The notes below the pieces were generated by a model. That model saw only the letters and a program-made list of their open reading frames with translations. It was not told the DNA's origin and did not search any database. Of a DNA stretch of 64,000 bases, positions 1 through 11,720 are shown piece after piece. The translations under genes were made by a program, and so were the position numbers. The stretch covers positions 2,418,001 through 2,482,000 of the forward strand of contig NC_089434.1 in the NCBI RefSeq assembly GCF_026210795.1, read 5' to 3'. Origin of the DNA: Rhizophagus irregularis (Eukaryota > Glomeromycota > Glomeromycetes > Glomerales > Glomeraceae). Position 1 is the first letter of the stretch, and each line of letters starts with the position of its first letter.

Positions 1-340
1 TAATGATAAAAAAACATAAACAGATAAAATAGATGATGAAGAAGTGAAAATGATGATGAAAAAATGTAAAGAGATGAAATAGATGATAAGGGAGTAAAAA
101 TGATAATGAACAAACATAAACAAATAAAATAGATGATGAGGAAGTGAAAATGATGATGAAAAAATGTAAAGAGATGAAATAGATGATGAGGAAGCGAAAA
201 TAATGATGAAATAATGTAAAAGGGATGAAAGGATAATGAAGGAGCAAAAGTAATAATAAAAGTATAAAAGAAACAAAGTGAAAGTGATAAGAAAGTGATG
301 ATAAAACAAAGAGAAAGCAAAAGGAATGATATAAAGAATA
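1..340. repeat. ~100-bp tandem repeat (GATGA-rich), cut by window edge
   Basis: A purine-rich repeat with unit starts (ACATAAACAgATAAAATAG) at about 14 and 114. Each unit splits into two ~50-bp halves built on GATGATGA...GAAGTGAAAATGATGA. The copies decay after ~240 into (A/G)-rich sequence. One strand is almost pyrimidine-free. There is no ORF. Confidence 0.75.
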
Positions 341-1092
341 AAAAGAATAAAAAACTGATTAGTATTGTAACTACTATTTAGTAATAAAAAAACAATAACA
401 ATAAAACAGTAAGAAAGCAAACCTTACCTTAAATTCCTTGAAACTATTTGAAATTATTGTTATCTAAAGAAGACGAAGTTAGCAAAAAGCAAGCAAAAAA
501 AATAAAAAAAATTTATTTTCAAAACAAAAATATTTTAACGTGTAAAAAGTGTGTAGCATGAAAATCACCTGTGAACTTTTACGGGGTAAAATTAAAATTT
601 TAATAATTTGCAGATCAAGGTGAAATTCACCAGAGGTAAATGTAAAATTAATCCTATTTTTTATTATTTTTTTAGGTATTGGTGAGACCCTTTACTTTAA
701 ATTAGTAAATTTCAAAAATTTCATTTTTTTGAAACTTTAATTTTTTTTACTTTTTTTTAAAAAATTTTTTTCTTTTATTTTGTAGGAATTTTTGGGAATA
801 ATAAGTTTTGAAAGTAATATTTACTTTTGAAACTTTATTTTTTTTTATTTTGTAAATATCGGTTGTGATCTTTGAAATCATAAATTTCAAAAAAAAAAAA
901 TTCTTTTCAAAACTTCAATTGATTTTTTTAATTTTTTCTTTATTTTATAAATATCGGTTAGAACCTTTAGGCAGAATAGTAAGTTTTGAAAAGGATCATG
1001 TTTTTTTACAACTTCAAATTTTATTACTTTATTTTTATACAGACACATCAGGAGTCAATTATAACAATTTTAATATGATCACGTGTTAGTGC
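341..1092. other. AT-rich non-coding stretch
   Basis: Homopolymer A and T runs with a repeated phrase resembling TTTTGAAACTTTATTTTTTTTTA (about 720-1000). No convincing exon, splice pair or RNA gene was found; the short ORFs here are low-complexity. Confidence 0.6.
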
Positions 1093-1101
1093 ATTAAAGT
1101 A

Positions 1102-1335
1102 TATAACCCAACAGTACCCAGAAAAATTCTTCGATCACGTGATCTGTTTTATTTATCATATCGTCACATCCTGTCCGAGTTTCACTGTTTATATTTATCT
1201 GAGGGACTTATTTTTTCAAGTAGATGAAATTCTATTTGTCACGTTTTATTCATCACATCCTAAATACTTCGATCACGTGTCAGTGCTTAACGCCGGCCGA
1301 GTTCGAAGAATTTTCTGGGTGCCGTTGGGGTAGTT
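1102..1335. mobile_element. candidate 234-bp TIR element (MITE-like)
   Basis: The sequence CCCAACAGTACCCAGAAAAA near 1108 is the inverted complement, with a few mismatches, of TTTTCTGGGTGCCGTTGGGG near 1311-1330. The pair is flanked by the identical 9-mer ATTAAAGTA at 1093-1101 and 1336-1344, as expected of a target-site duplication. Inside and just outside lie three GATCACGTG palindromic E-box-like motifs (1076, 1132, 1271). It has no coding capacity. The ends fit imperfectly (TATAACCC against AACTACCCC), so the exact termini are uncertain. Confidence 0.5.
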
Positions 1336-1344
1336 ATTAAAGTA

Positions 1345-1757
1345 GGATCGCACGTGACGTTCCCTGATGGGTTTGTAGGGGTTTTCTTATTTTACAACTA
1401 TTTAAAAATCATGTAAATGATGTAATATAATATAACTTTGGTTAATTTTGACTTTAACTTTGATTTGAATATTTAAAAAAGAGTTTGTATATTAAGAATT
1501 TCTTTTTTACAAATTTTTGTTACAGAATATACAGTACATTCATTATACGGATTATACGGAGAGGCAAGATATACATTTATTTATATTTTTTTTAACAGTT
1601 AAAAAAATTATATTCTAAAAGTTGACAAATAATAAAGTTGATCATGTGGATAATGGTCATATGGGTCATATGATGATGATAGATAAATTTTTTTGTCGCG
1701 TCTATTTAGTCTATTTGTCTACGAGTCGTCAGAAAGTCACTCATTTTCGTAAAAGAA
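1345..1757 (+). other. upstream region of the BRCA2 gene
   Basis: AT-rich sequence with a short tandem of ATTATACGG (about 1540-1560) and TCATATG motifs (about 1660). It presumably holds the promoter and 5' UTR of the downstream gene. No TATA box can be singled out in this composition. Confidence 0.4.
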
Positions 1758-4700
1758 ATGAAAAAGCATACGCTTCGAAAAACAAAAGGTGAATTACATT
1801 TTTTATTTTTTCATTTGAGCTATATTAATTTTTTGGATAATTGCAGGACTTATGACCGCGTGTGAACATGCTGATGCCTTACAAAGTGATCTAAAAACGA
1901 CCATTATCGAGAGAAATTCAGCTCAAGTTTCATTGAATTCCCCGGAAAAGGCCAAATATATTATAAACAATGCGAATGATAGCTCGTTTCGTTCATATAG
2001 TGTAGAAAATAATATAAATACTCCAATTACCTTTACTTTTTCTACTAGCAAAAGTGACCTTTCAAATTACCCTGATAGCAATAATAAAGCAGCATTGACA
2101 TCAACAAAATTACTTACGAAGTCCAGAATCCTAGAGGAAAGCAATATTAGCAATTTACCAATAAGTTATAGTCAGAATTCAAAAAGTAAAACTACGAAGT
2201 CTGATCAATTCGGAGACAATAGCATAATCAAAATTCCCGTACCTGTTTCTACGAGCATTAACGAGTCCAATTTTAAATGTATTTCAGTTGGTAATGATAA
2301 ATCTCCCGTATTTATGACGGACAATGGTCATAAAGCACCTTTATATTCTATGAATGCTTTAACGAAGGCAGGAATTATAATGAATAATGATGTACAGAAT
2401 ACTATTTCTGTATTATCACATAATGATAATTCACTTCAGGATCATCCGGGTCTTTACGATTCTTCGATTAAAACAAGACAATTATCGGATCATGTACCGA
2501 AGAGTTCTGGGTTTTCCACTGCTAGTGGTCGGAGTCTTGCTGCAGTTACAGAAGACTCTCTGACTAGAGCAAGACAGACATTGAGCGATAATACATCTCA
2601 AATAATGACATATGAATTAGTTAGTCCTGAATTTTCCATTGCGAATAATCGCAATCTTTCTTATATATCTGATGAATCATTAAATAAAGCACGCAAGTCG
2701 TCGCGTGAAATATCTAATCGCAATGATGATATAATAAATAATTCTTGCTTTACTACTGCAGGTGGGCAAAACATTGCAACCATCTCTGATGAATCTATGA
2801 AAAGAGTTCGAAGAATATTAAACGACGATTTAAGTCAAAATTTCACTATACAAGAAAAATCACAGATCAATATAGCTGGTAACTATAAGTGGTCTACTTA
2901 CGTGTAATTTAAACAAAATGATAATAAACTAATCTTGTTATATCTTTAGGTCCTAGTGATTCACAACTTACCGTTGTTAATTCTAATTCACAATCATGCT
3001 TAAAAAACAAAAACGCAAAAACGTTCTCGAAAAATATTGTTGCTCATTCGCATACTTTACTCCCTATGAAGAGAAAAAAATTACATCCTCAGGTCTCTCA
3101 GAATTCCTCATGTCCGAATAGTCCGTCTTTTTCCAAAATGTCTAAATATAATTCTACCAATAAATTGTTTGATTTAGCATGTAAATCATCAAATACCAAT
3201 GGTTAATTTGTAAAAAACATTACGTTCATATATTAATTTTTTTAATATACATAGCTCCTATAAGAAGAGTTGGACTTAAAGACACTGTTTCAAATTATCC
3301 TCTTAATTTTTCTCCGTCGCATCTGCAAGAACTCGGAATGTAAGTGCTGTATATTTTTGTATTAGAAATCTGAATTTTTCCGGCGAATATATTCATTTAT
3401 TTTTAAATAAAGATCCAAAGATATTATTAATATGACTCCCAAAAATGCTATGTCGTATCGATTTACTTGGTCTGGAGGATCAGAAAATATAGATTGCTCA
3501 TCAATATGGGGCCCAATTGAAGCTTTATCATGTTTAATCGAATCCGGTGCAAATTCTAATCTCATAGATGAACAATGGGTTTGTAATCATTACCGATGGA
3601 TTGTTTGGAAAATTGCGTGTATGATTCGATCTTTTCCACATGAATTTTACGGTTGGTGGAATCCTAGGAAGGTACTTGATCAATTACGATACAGGTAAGT
3701 AAATTTATTTGCACCTTAACTATGAGTATTTAGTAATGGATATGTTCATTTATTTTAGATATGAGAGAGAGATTAATAATTCACATCGTTCTGCACTTAA
3801 ATTAATCATTGAAGGGGATGGAATAGCAAGTATGCCAATGGTTCTTTGTGTATCTGATATAATAGAAGAGGAAGTTACTTATGGTATTGTCTTCAATAGC
3901 ATTGATCTAAAATATTTTGATCGATAATATCGGTTTATTGATTTTTTTTTTTTTAATAGAGGAAATTGGTATTAAAGAAAACGTACGCAAAACAATATAT
4001 AGCCTTGAATTAACTGACATGTGGTATAAAATTCTGGCTGATGTTGATCAACCACTTCAACGAGCAATCTCTAGGTCTAAAATACGAATTGGTTACAAAT
4101 TAGAAATTTGCGGAGCAAAGGTATTTCATAATTATTTTTGAAAGATATAAAAATGGCAAGTAAGTATTTAATGTTAATCTGAATTTTAATAAATAGATCG
4201 CTGGCTATTCTGTGAGAGTACCAGCTCTTGAAGTTCCTAATTCTACTCGCTTAAAACTTTCCGCAAATTCCACAAAACTTGCGCATTGGGATGCGAAATT
4301 GGGTTTTAGACGATTTTGCCCTTATGCCACATTGCGTAGTCTTTGTCCTGATGGAGGACATGTTTTTGCAGTAGATATTATAGTATTGCGAAAATATTCA
4401 ATGATTTTTCGAGAGACCATGAAGGATGGTACAGTAATAAATCGCAATGAGCAAGAGGAAGAATATGCAAAAAATGAGCATGAAGTAAGTAAATTTTCAC
4501 TTAATTAATTAATTAATTATTTTTTATTTATTTATTTTTGTACGAATAATATGTTATTTAAGAATTGGTTAAATAATAAAATCCAATCATTGATCAACGA
4601 GTATAAAACGCAACATAAACAAAAAAATAAATCAAATTCTGTTCTCAGAAAGCAAAGAAAGCAAGCAATACAAGGTAAATGATATTTCTATTGATTTATC

Positions 4701-5953
4701 TTTAGAAAACAAATAAATTAACAGTCTAATTTCTGTTAGAAGTTACTTCCGGAGAACAACTTTATATCATGATGCAAGACTGTCTCGAACCTTCCAAATT
4801 TTGGCAGGATTTATCTTTGGAGCAGACTGAATTACTTCAAAATTACATACAGAAAAAGGAACAAGAAAAAATAGATCGAATGAACAAATGGGTTTATGAC
4901 CGTTTGGAGGTATGAGATTTGTCAAATCATTGAATATAAGTGAGGTTATTATTGTTTACTCTGCTTTATTTATTTTTAATCTTAGGAATTAAATTATACT
5001 CGTAAAATAATTCCATTTTTTAAAGTACGTGTCTGTGACTATCACCTTAATGAGACTCCTATTAGTGGACGCGAAGCCATAATCAACGTTTGGCAACCAA
5101 ACGAATTATTGTTTAATACAATCAAAGAAGGGCGAAGATATAAAGTATAAGCAAATTTGATTAATATTATACTGTAAAGGAGAAATTCTAATATATATAT
5201 TTCATTTTAAGGTTTATAATATAACAGCCAGAAACTATCCCACATCCTCTTTAGCACCTATACGCTTGTCATCAATGGGACATTCAACTATCTGGAAAGA
5301 AGCTAAGATAGATGATACTAGCGATTCATTATCTTTCTATTTATCAAGAACTGTGACATGTTTAGATGAACTCCAAAAAATGGAATTAAATAATGAGGTG
5401 GATCTAGTCACATACATTTTAGGTAAACATATCATATATTTTTGATCATAATTATTATAATTTGACGAATTTTCTTATAATAATTAGTCGTTGGGGAACC
5501 TTTTATATCCGGTCAAAGATTTGGAAAACCAATAAAAGTTCAAACTTTGTTAGTAACTGATAACAGTGGACAGTTGGCTCAAATCGAGATAAAAAATACA
5601 TCATCTAGAGATTTATTTAAGGTATTATTATTATTCACCTAACTTTTAGCATTTAGCATTCAATATTATATTATTGATAAACATCACTAATGCTTTTATT
5701 ATGATAGCCCAACAACATTTTAATATTTTTGAACTTGCAGTATCGAGCATATGATCCAAAGTACGGAATTTACATGCTTTCAACATGTGACGATACTGAA
5801 ATTAAAAGATCAACACGTGAAGAATACATCATACAAGCCAAAGAGAATCTGGAAAATTGGATCAAAAATAATGATGATCTTGTGAAGAAGTGTGAAGCAA
5901 CAGCCAAAAAGCTTTGTGAGCCCAAATTTAACAATTCTAGTAATTTTTCTTAA
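1758..5953 (+). CDS. BRCA2: BRCA2/Brh2-type recombination mediator, 14 exons
   Basis: Loads RAD51 onto single-stranded DNA in homologous recombination. My exon model, all GT-AG: 1758-1788, 1847-2878, 2950-3201, 3255-3339, 3413-3694, 3759-3883, 3960-4120, 4197-4484, 4563-4674, 4740-4909, 4986-5144, 5212-5422, 5488-5621, 5741-5953. The phases agree at every junction and sum to 1084 codons plus TAA. Three BRC-like repeats carry FSTA, FSIA and FTTA at residues ~233, 273 and 312. The helical domain follows (WVCNHYRWIVWKIA; YEREINNSHRSALK), then OB1 (ELTDMWYKILADVDQPL; KLSANSTKLAHWDAKLGF; DGGHVF), a tower-like helical insert (exons 8-11) and OB3 to the C-terminus. It is far shorter than vertebrate BRCA2 (over 3000 residues), as in fungi. 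The start at 1758 is chosen because its 31-nt exon joins exon 2 in frame; 1852 is the alternative. A DSS1 partner is expected but not in the window. Confidence 0.93.
2500..2835 (+). other. three tandem BRC repeats in exon 2 of BRCA2
   Basis: The repeats start about 40 residues apart. Copy 1 has FSTASGRSL...SLTRARQTL (the best match to FxxASGxxI...SLxKAxxxL). Copy 2 has FSIANNRNL...SLNKARKSS. Copy 3 has FTTAGGQNI...SMKRVRRIL. All keep the FxxA core known to bind RAD51. A weaker relative (FMTDNGHKAPLYSMNALTKA) lies upstream near 2314 and lacks the alanine. Confidence 0.85.
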
Positions 5954-6642
5954 TTATGGTATAATCGCTTGATATGTAAAATGGGCCAATAGTATAGAAA
6001 TAAATGAAAGCAAAAGCATTTTTATATATCGGTAAAGATCATTTCACCATGTAAATTATTGGCAAATTTAAGGAATAGAGAAAATATTTTATTTTTACGT
6101 AATTATGCTAATGCTAATGAGTAAATTTAATATGAACAACTCAATTGTACAGATAAATTCTGTCATAATTTAAAATTTCAAAAAGTCGAAAATATTGTAC
6201 AATAGAGAACTCCGGTTACCACTTCCTTGTTTCATAATTTAATAGTGTTGATTCTAAATTCCACAAGTACGATAATTTTTATCCATCTAACCTACATTAA
6301 ATTTACTTTATATGCTCAATAGTTCTAGATTGGATGATTTGAAACAAAATACATAATAACTCGAAGAATAAATGAATTCGGTTTATATATACATTTACAG
6401 TATACGATAGGTAACCCATAAAGTTTCTTTCTCACAACACAAAGCCGCCCGAGAATGAGAATGTGAGATATATATATGCCTATGTATGTTTGTGATCGAC
6501 TTCGTAAATGTCAAACAAAAAAAATTGATGAAATAAAAAAAGATAACAAAACTAAACATAGTATTATCAAAATATTGGTTTGTTAAAATAAATATCAACT
6601 TCATAACCAACCTTAATTTACAATTAATGAATTAACTTAAAA
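5954..6642. other. convergent 3' intergenic region
   Basis: Separates two genes that converge. AT-rich, with AATAAA-like words shortly after the BRCA2 stop (about 5998, GAAATAAATG) that could serve polyadenylation. I see no gene or repeat. Confidence 0.5.
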
Positions 6643-8202
6643 TTAGCCGTTTCTTCGTTGATCTCTAGAAGTACCTTCATAACTACTCCTCCTAGAATCA
6701 GTTTGATCCCCAGCTAAAAGATGTGTTTCGGAACTATCAGACATAAAAGATGGACGTCCATAATATTGATCCGTTGAAGAATATGAAGGTGGTGGAACTG
6801 TTATATCCACCAAAGAAATGTCCAAAGCTGCCTCAGGGGGAACTCCTGTTATAATTCCACTATTTACATGCGTATATTGACGAGGAACATCCTCTGATAG
6901 ATGTCCCCTGGAACTCGATTCTAATAAAAGAGAACCTCGTTCAGACCCGTACGCTGGTGGAGGAGCTAATGTTCCCATTGATGGTGCAAGCCCCCATTTT
7001 TTTACGTTTGCTTCAATAAAAACGAATCCAAGTTGACCAAAATTAACGTGAACACAACAAGGCCCATTTGCTCCAACTGTTGGGAAAAGGTTCATTTTCA
7101 TTCCCGTAAATGCATCATCCAATTTTTTTCCATTACGCGTAAAGAAAACAGTGCCAGTTCTTGGTCGGTAACCAACACCAACAACATCACCCTGTTGAAA
7201 TTGAGGTCCATATGTTTTACCATTAAAGGGCGAATTATAGTATTTAAACCCATTGTCCGAGAAATAAGCAACTGATTGACGATTCCATCCTATAAAAATG
7301 AAAAAAAAGATTGTTATTAATGAAACTGTATCAAAAGTTTCAGTGTAATATTAAAATGTTCAATTTAATTTCAATCACTCCACCCAGTAACTAAATACTT
7401 TTTTTTTCATACCTGGTAAGCGAAATAAAGGATAAGGCTTAGTTGCCAACCCCACAGCAACAGTCGTATTTGGTGGCTTATCATACATTTTAGCTTCCCA
7501 GTAATATACTTCTTGTTGTTTTGGTAACGGGAGGTTAGTCTGAACACAACATTCAGCATCGTAAAATGCGATTTCGGTACGACATTCTACGAAACAGTTA
7601 GTATGCTGAAGGTCTGGCTCAAATTCCCATGCTGAAACACCTTTTTCCTGAATCGAAAGAAATTGGGAAAGTGTGATTTCTGTAGGAATACTATCAGGTG
7701 GATATGCTTCTTGAAACACTGTACAAAATTTAAATCGAATAATTAAAAAAAAAATAATACATAAGCGAAAAAATTATCACTATAACTCACTCCGAGCACG
7801 TTCATAATTTTGTCGAGCTGCTTCATCTAAAGTCTCAACCAAACTAGCCTCCGCCCGAGCGATTTCGGGATCATATACATCAGGTATCCTATTTTTATCT
7901 ACAGCAATCAATCGTCTTCGAATACCCAAAACAATAAATATAATAAGAGCACATACGGAACCAAGAATCACAAGCGTAACGACTGTTGAGCTTGAAGAAT
8001 TTTCAAGTCGTATCTCAGAACTACTTTCTGAAACAACAACTAAAGGCTGTAAAGAACATAAAACTATTGACAGCACAAATAAACGATGCTTGTGTATAAA
8101 GTTATGTTTTATACCAGTGTTAGTAAGTCTCCATAGAAAAGACATTGTGAACGTATATTTGGTTTGTGCAATGAAATATACGCTTGATACTGTTGAAATC
8201 AA
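6643..8202 (-). CDS. SSH4: SPRY-domain membrane protein, Ssh4/Ear1-like Rsp5 adaptor
   Basis: Three exons, 8202-7791, 7718-7413 and 7289-6643, join in frame to 454 codons. A hydrophobic segment at residues ~40-57 may be a signal anchor. A stronger transmembrane helix at ~74-95 is followed by RRRL. A B30.2/SPRY domain covers ~150-330 (YYWEAKMYDKPPNTTVAVGL; YFSDNGFKYYNSPFNG; DVVGVGYRP; VFFTRNGKKLDDAFTG). The tail carries two PPxY motifs, PPAY (~350) and PPSY (~406), which bind WW domains of the ubiquitin ligase Rsp5/Nedd4. This order (one membrane span, SPRY, PY motifs) is that of yeast Ssh4/Ear1, which direct endosomal membrane cargo to ubiquitination and multivesicular-body sorting. The function is inferred from that architecture. 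A second Met at residue 20 (8145) is a possible start. Confidence 0.85.
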
Positions 8203-8902
8203 ATAATTTATTTGGCATATACTGTTACGATGATGAGTTGTGAAAAAAGTTAAATTGTTTGTTTAAAAAATTGGTTCATTCCGTCAGAAACGACAGGTAT
8301 CCCGCATTTTTACTAAAAATAGTTTACTAAAAATAGATTAAAAATGCAAATCATACAACTATTTGAAATTTTGAATCTTGGGGGTATACTACAGGGGCAA
8401 ATTTAAAATGTTTTTTTTTAATTAATAAAGTGAACCATTTAAGTGTACCCGTTTTTTTGAATTACAATTTTATTATTAATAATTTTTTTAATTATTACTG
8501 TTTAATTTCCTGTATATTATTTCTATATTTTCAATTAAATTAAATTTCAAATCCAGAATTAATAGTTAGTTTAATAATTACTAGAAGTAAATCTTGAAAA
8601 TTTTTTCAATTATTTAAAACTTATAAAAAAAGTACTAAAATATATAATTAAGATTTCTGCAAAAATTTCTTTAAAGATTGCCAATAATTAACTATTATTT
8701 AATTTATAACAATTTCAAAAGTCTTTTTTTATTTTTAAAATTATAAAGCAATTGAAAAAAAAAAATCATCTTTTATATTTATATAACCATATTTTTTATT
8801 TTTAAAAATTAAAAAATTTTAATAATATTTTTAAAACAAAAAATTTATTTTTTAAACTTATAATTTATATATAAATTATATATGAAATTTATTTATTAAT
8901 TA
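8203..8902. other. AT-rich intergenic stretch, nothing recognised
   Basis: Very AT-rich with A and T homopolymers. It includes the upstream region of the minus-strand SPRY gene. No ORF, RNA or clear inverted repeat is seen. Confidence 0.5.
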
Positions 8903-9200
8903 AGGACCCCGGATATCTAATATAAAGGTCATAATGGACTTTTGGCCAAAAACACCCCTTTTTGCTGAAACTCAAAAAATCGTTTTTTGTAAATAACTCA
9001 GCATCCAGTAATTCAATTTTAATGAACTTTTTTTTATTTTGTAGCCCTCATTTAGCTCTACAATTTAAAAAAAGGTTCATCAAAATTGGACCACTGGATG
9101 CCGAGATATTTACAAAAAACGATTTTTTGAGCCCCCTGAAAAATGGGCCAATCTGCCGAAAGTGTGACTTATGACCTGTTTTGGAGATATCCGGGGTCCT
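8903..9200. mobile_element. hAT-type hairpin MITE, copy 1 (298 bp)
   Basis: Perfect 16-bp terminal inverted repeats AGGACCCCGGATATCT, flanked by the 8-bp duplication ATTAATTA (8895-8902 and 9201-9208). The interior is largely self-complementary (AAAATCGTTTTTTGTAAAT... against ...ATTTACAAAAAACGATTTTT; CAGCATCCAGTAATT... against CCACTGGATGCCG), so one strand could fold into a long hairpin. Two more copies lie at 17465-17761 and 38859-39154. The 8-bp duplication suggests hAT; there is no coding capacity. Confidence 0.9.
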
Positions 9201-9336
9201 ATTAATTATATAAAATTTTCAAATAATTGTTTATTTTTTAAAAAAAAAGATAGAAATTAAACTCTTTATGCCAATCGTATTAGACCATTTTTTTATGAAA
9301 TTTTAGAACCAATATTTTATTAAATATTTATGAAAA

Positions 9337-9561
9337 ATGAGTTCCTTTACTAACAATATATATATTCCTATCATTACAGAAGAATTTGAAAGACTCGTTG
9401 ATAATTATAATAAAAATGACTTTACTAATATACTCAAAAAGACTCTGAAAATATACTGCTTTACTAGTAAAACTGGCATATCTCAAGCCTTGTTAAAGTT
9501 TAATCCAAAAACATACAGTCATCTTAAAAAACTAAATACCTTATATTTGAATGAATTTTAA
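9337..9561 (+). CDS. small hypothetical ORF, 74 codons
   Basis: ATG to TAA with mixed, non-repetitive amino acid content (begins MSSFTNNIYIPIITEEFERL), unlike the low-complexity ORFs around it. I recognise no family, and no flanking exon could be joined with confidence. It may be a small gene, or the first-exon remnant of a larger lost one. Confidence 0.25.
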   Translation: MSSFTNNIYIPIITEEFERLVDNYNKNDFTNILKKTLKIYCFTSKTGISQALLKFNPKTYSHLKKLNTLYLNEF

Positions 9562-10828
9562 CAATTAGAAATAGTAAATAGTGCAAAAATTTTACATTTT
9601 ATATAGTTCTTTATTACCTATAAAGATCTTTGAACTACCAGTTTCAATGAAACTATTTGAAATGTATGTGAAAAAAAAATCACATGTTTAAAACGCAAAA
9701 ATAAATCCAACTAATAACAGTTTAATCATTCAAAAAACTTAACTAACACAAATGGAAATTTTTAAAGAGTCATCACTGGTTATATCATCTGTAACATAAA
9801 GTAAATTCTTAATGTACAAGCCTAGCTATTTACTTTAAAAGGTAAGAATAAATAGATTTTCTATGCTGAGATCATCCCTGAATCAGGTTTTGATAATTTT
9901 TAACTTATGTCATTTATACTAGTAATTACTAAACAAAATGCTTATAATAATACTTTTAAAAAGAGTAGTATGTTAGCCAATAAAGGGTATGCTAGAAATC
10001 AGCTAATTTGAAAAAGGATATAAAGAGTTAAACTTTAAATCAAGTCTATCATATATCACATAATATTTATATATATAAATTTAAATATAAGTAATTTAAT
10101 TATTTTTATTTATAATTATTATGATACAATTATATTGACTTCTAATAATCCAATTTTAATAAATTTTTTGTTTTAATTTATAGCTCTTATTTAATTTTAC
10201 AAATTTAGCTTTATTATAAAATTAAAAAAAGTTTATTTAAATTGAATCACTAAAAGTTAAAATTAATGCTTCTAACAGATTAATTTGATTAGATTAGTAA
10301 TACAATGCAACTTAAATTAATTGTAAAAAAAACCATTTTTTGTAAATATCTTGTGATCTAGCAATCCAATTTTGATAAACTTTTTTTATTTTGATCAACT
10401 TAATATAATCTACAAAACAAAAAAAAAATTATTAAAATTCAATCACTAGATTATAAAATAATATTTTTCAGATTCAGATCAAATCAAATTAGATTAAGAT
10501 CAGATTACTAACATCCTGATTTAATCTGAATTTTAGGAGCATTTGTTAAGATAATTATATAATACTAATTATTATATATATTTAAGAGACAGATCATCAT
10601 TCAACCAAAAAAATGATCAACATTCTATAATTAATTTTATGGGCTTTGTAATTAATAAAAAAAAATTTTTTGGAATTTCTTGTTCTTTACTATAAATTTT
10701 TTTCCAATAAGTGAAAAAAAAACAGTATACAATAACTTTTATGTCCAAAAAAAATATTTCATAAACTTGCACTATAGGTATACATATGTAGTTTTAGTAG
10801 GATCTGTACAAGTTTAACAAAAAATGTG
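9562..10828. other. AT-rich stretch with decayed hairpin-MITE cores
   Basis: Two segments, about 10134-10260 and 10335-10450, repeat the central pattern of the 298-bp MITE: TCTAATAATCCAATTTTAAT..., a T run, then a divergent inverted arm ending ...TTGAATCACTA. Termini and target duplications are not recognisable. The rest shows no gene. Confidence 0.4.
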
Positions 10829-11094
10829 AATAAAAAAAGAGAAGGTATTTCTCGAACAGATAAAATTACTTTAAATCAACTTTCAGAATTCAAAGTAAAG
10901 GACAATTCAAATCAACTTACAAATAAAGTTAAAGATTTACAAATAGAAAAAGTAGATTGATTACAAAAATCAGTCTTTTTGGCAAAGAAATCTATGGATA
11001 CCTTTGTAAGGAAATACATATGTGAGGATTGGATTCTGATAGAAAAGAAAGTTGATAAGATTACGTTATACATGAGCAAAAAATTATTGGATTG
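10829..11094 (+). pseudogene. remnant of a lysine-rich coiled-coil coding sequence
   Basis: About 88 codons read through with one in-frame TGA near 10960. The translation looks protein-like and heptad-rich (GISRTDKITLNQLSEFKVKD before the stop; FVRKYICEDWILIEKKVDKI after it), and ends in TGA. I do not recognise the family. No ATG-initiated frame of useful length survives, so this is called a fragment. Confidence 0.35.
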
Positions 11095-11720
11095 ATAGAT
11101 ACAAAAATAATATTTTTATTCTTTTCTCATTTATATTTATTTTTATTTATAATTTTAGACATATAATTTATTAATTATTGTTAATTTTAATTTTATTTTT
11201 AATTTTGTTTTTGTTTTTCTTTTAATGTTTTATTTTTGTTTATACTTTTAAATTATGATATATTATTTTGCTATGCTTTTTGGTTACTTTTATTCTTAAT
11301 TTTAATTTTATTGGTAATATAATATCTAATGTTTGATTAGACTGGCCTGGAACTAGAAGTATCATTCATAGAATATTTGTGATTATTATGTAATCCAAAT
11401 ATATTCTAATAAAATGATACATGATTCAACATTTAAAAAAAAAAAAAAAACAAAGAATGTGAATATTAAAAAGATTCAAATAAAGCCAAATAAAAATTTA
11501 AAAACTAAATAAAAACCAAATATAGCTTAGTTACAATGAAAAATGTTCAAAAATTTTTCATCCAATATTTGAGTTAATAGGAAATTTACCGTCAGAATCT
11601 TGCGTTCCTATATAGAAAAGTCAAAGACGCAAAACTCTAGCGATTTCAAACTTTGCAAGTGGCTTAGCTAGGATTGTCACTATTAATTACCGTCTTTAAA
11701 ATTTGTATATCATATCACAT
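11095..11720. other. AT-rich stretch, no gene
   Basis: Contains TTTTAATTTT-type repeats (11130-11330) and a 16-A run near 11435. A more ordinary 130-bp segment (11570-11700) precedes the TIR element. No feature is assigned. Confidence 0.45.

Noticed and set aside
3362-3565. Minus-strand 67-codon ORF
   Set aside because: Antisense to exon 5 of BRCA2, whose plus-strand translation is clearly the conserved one.
8962-9174. 70-codon ORF, repeated at 17496-17735
   Set aside because: It is internal sequence of the hairpin MITE and recurs with each copy. There is no protein family, and the inverted arms dictate the composition.
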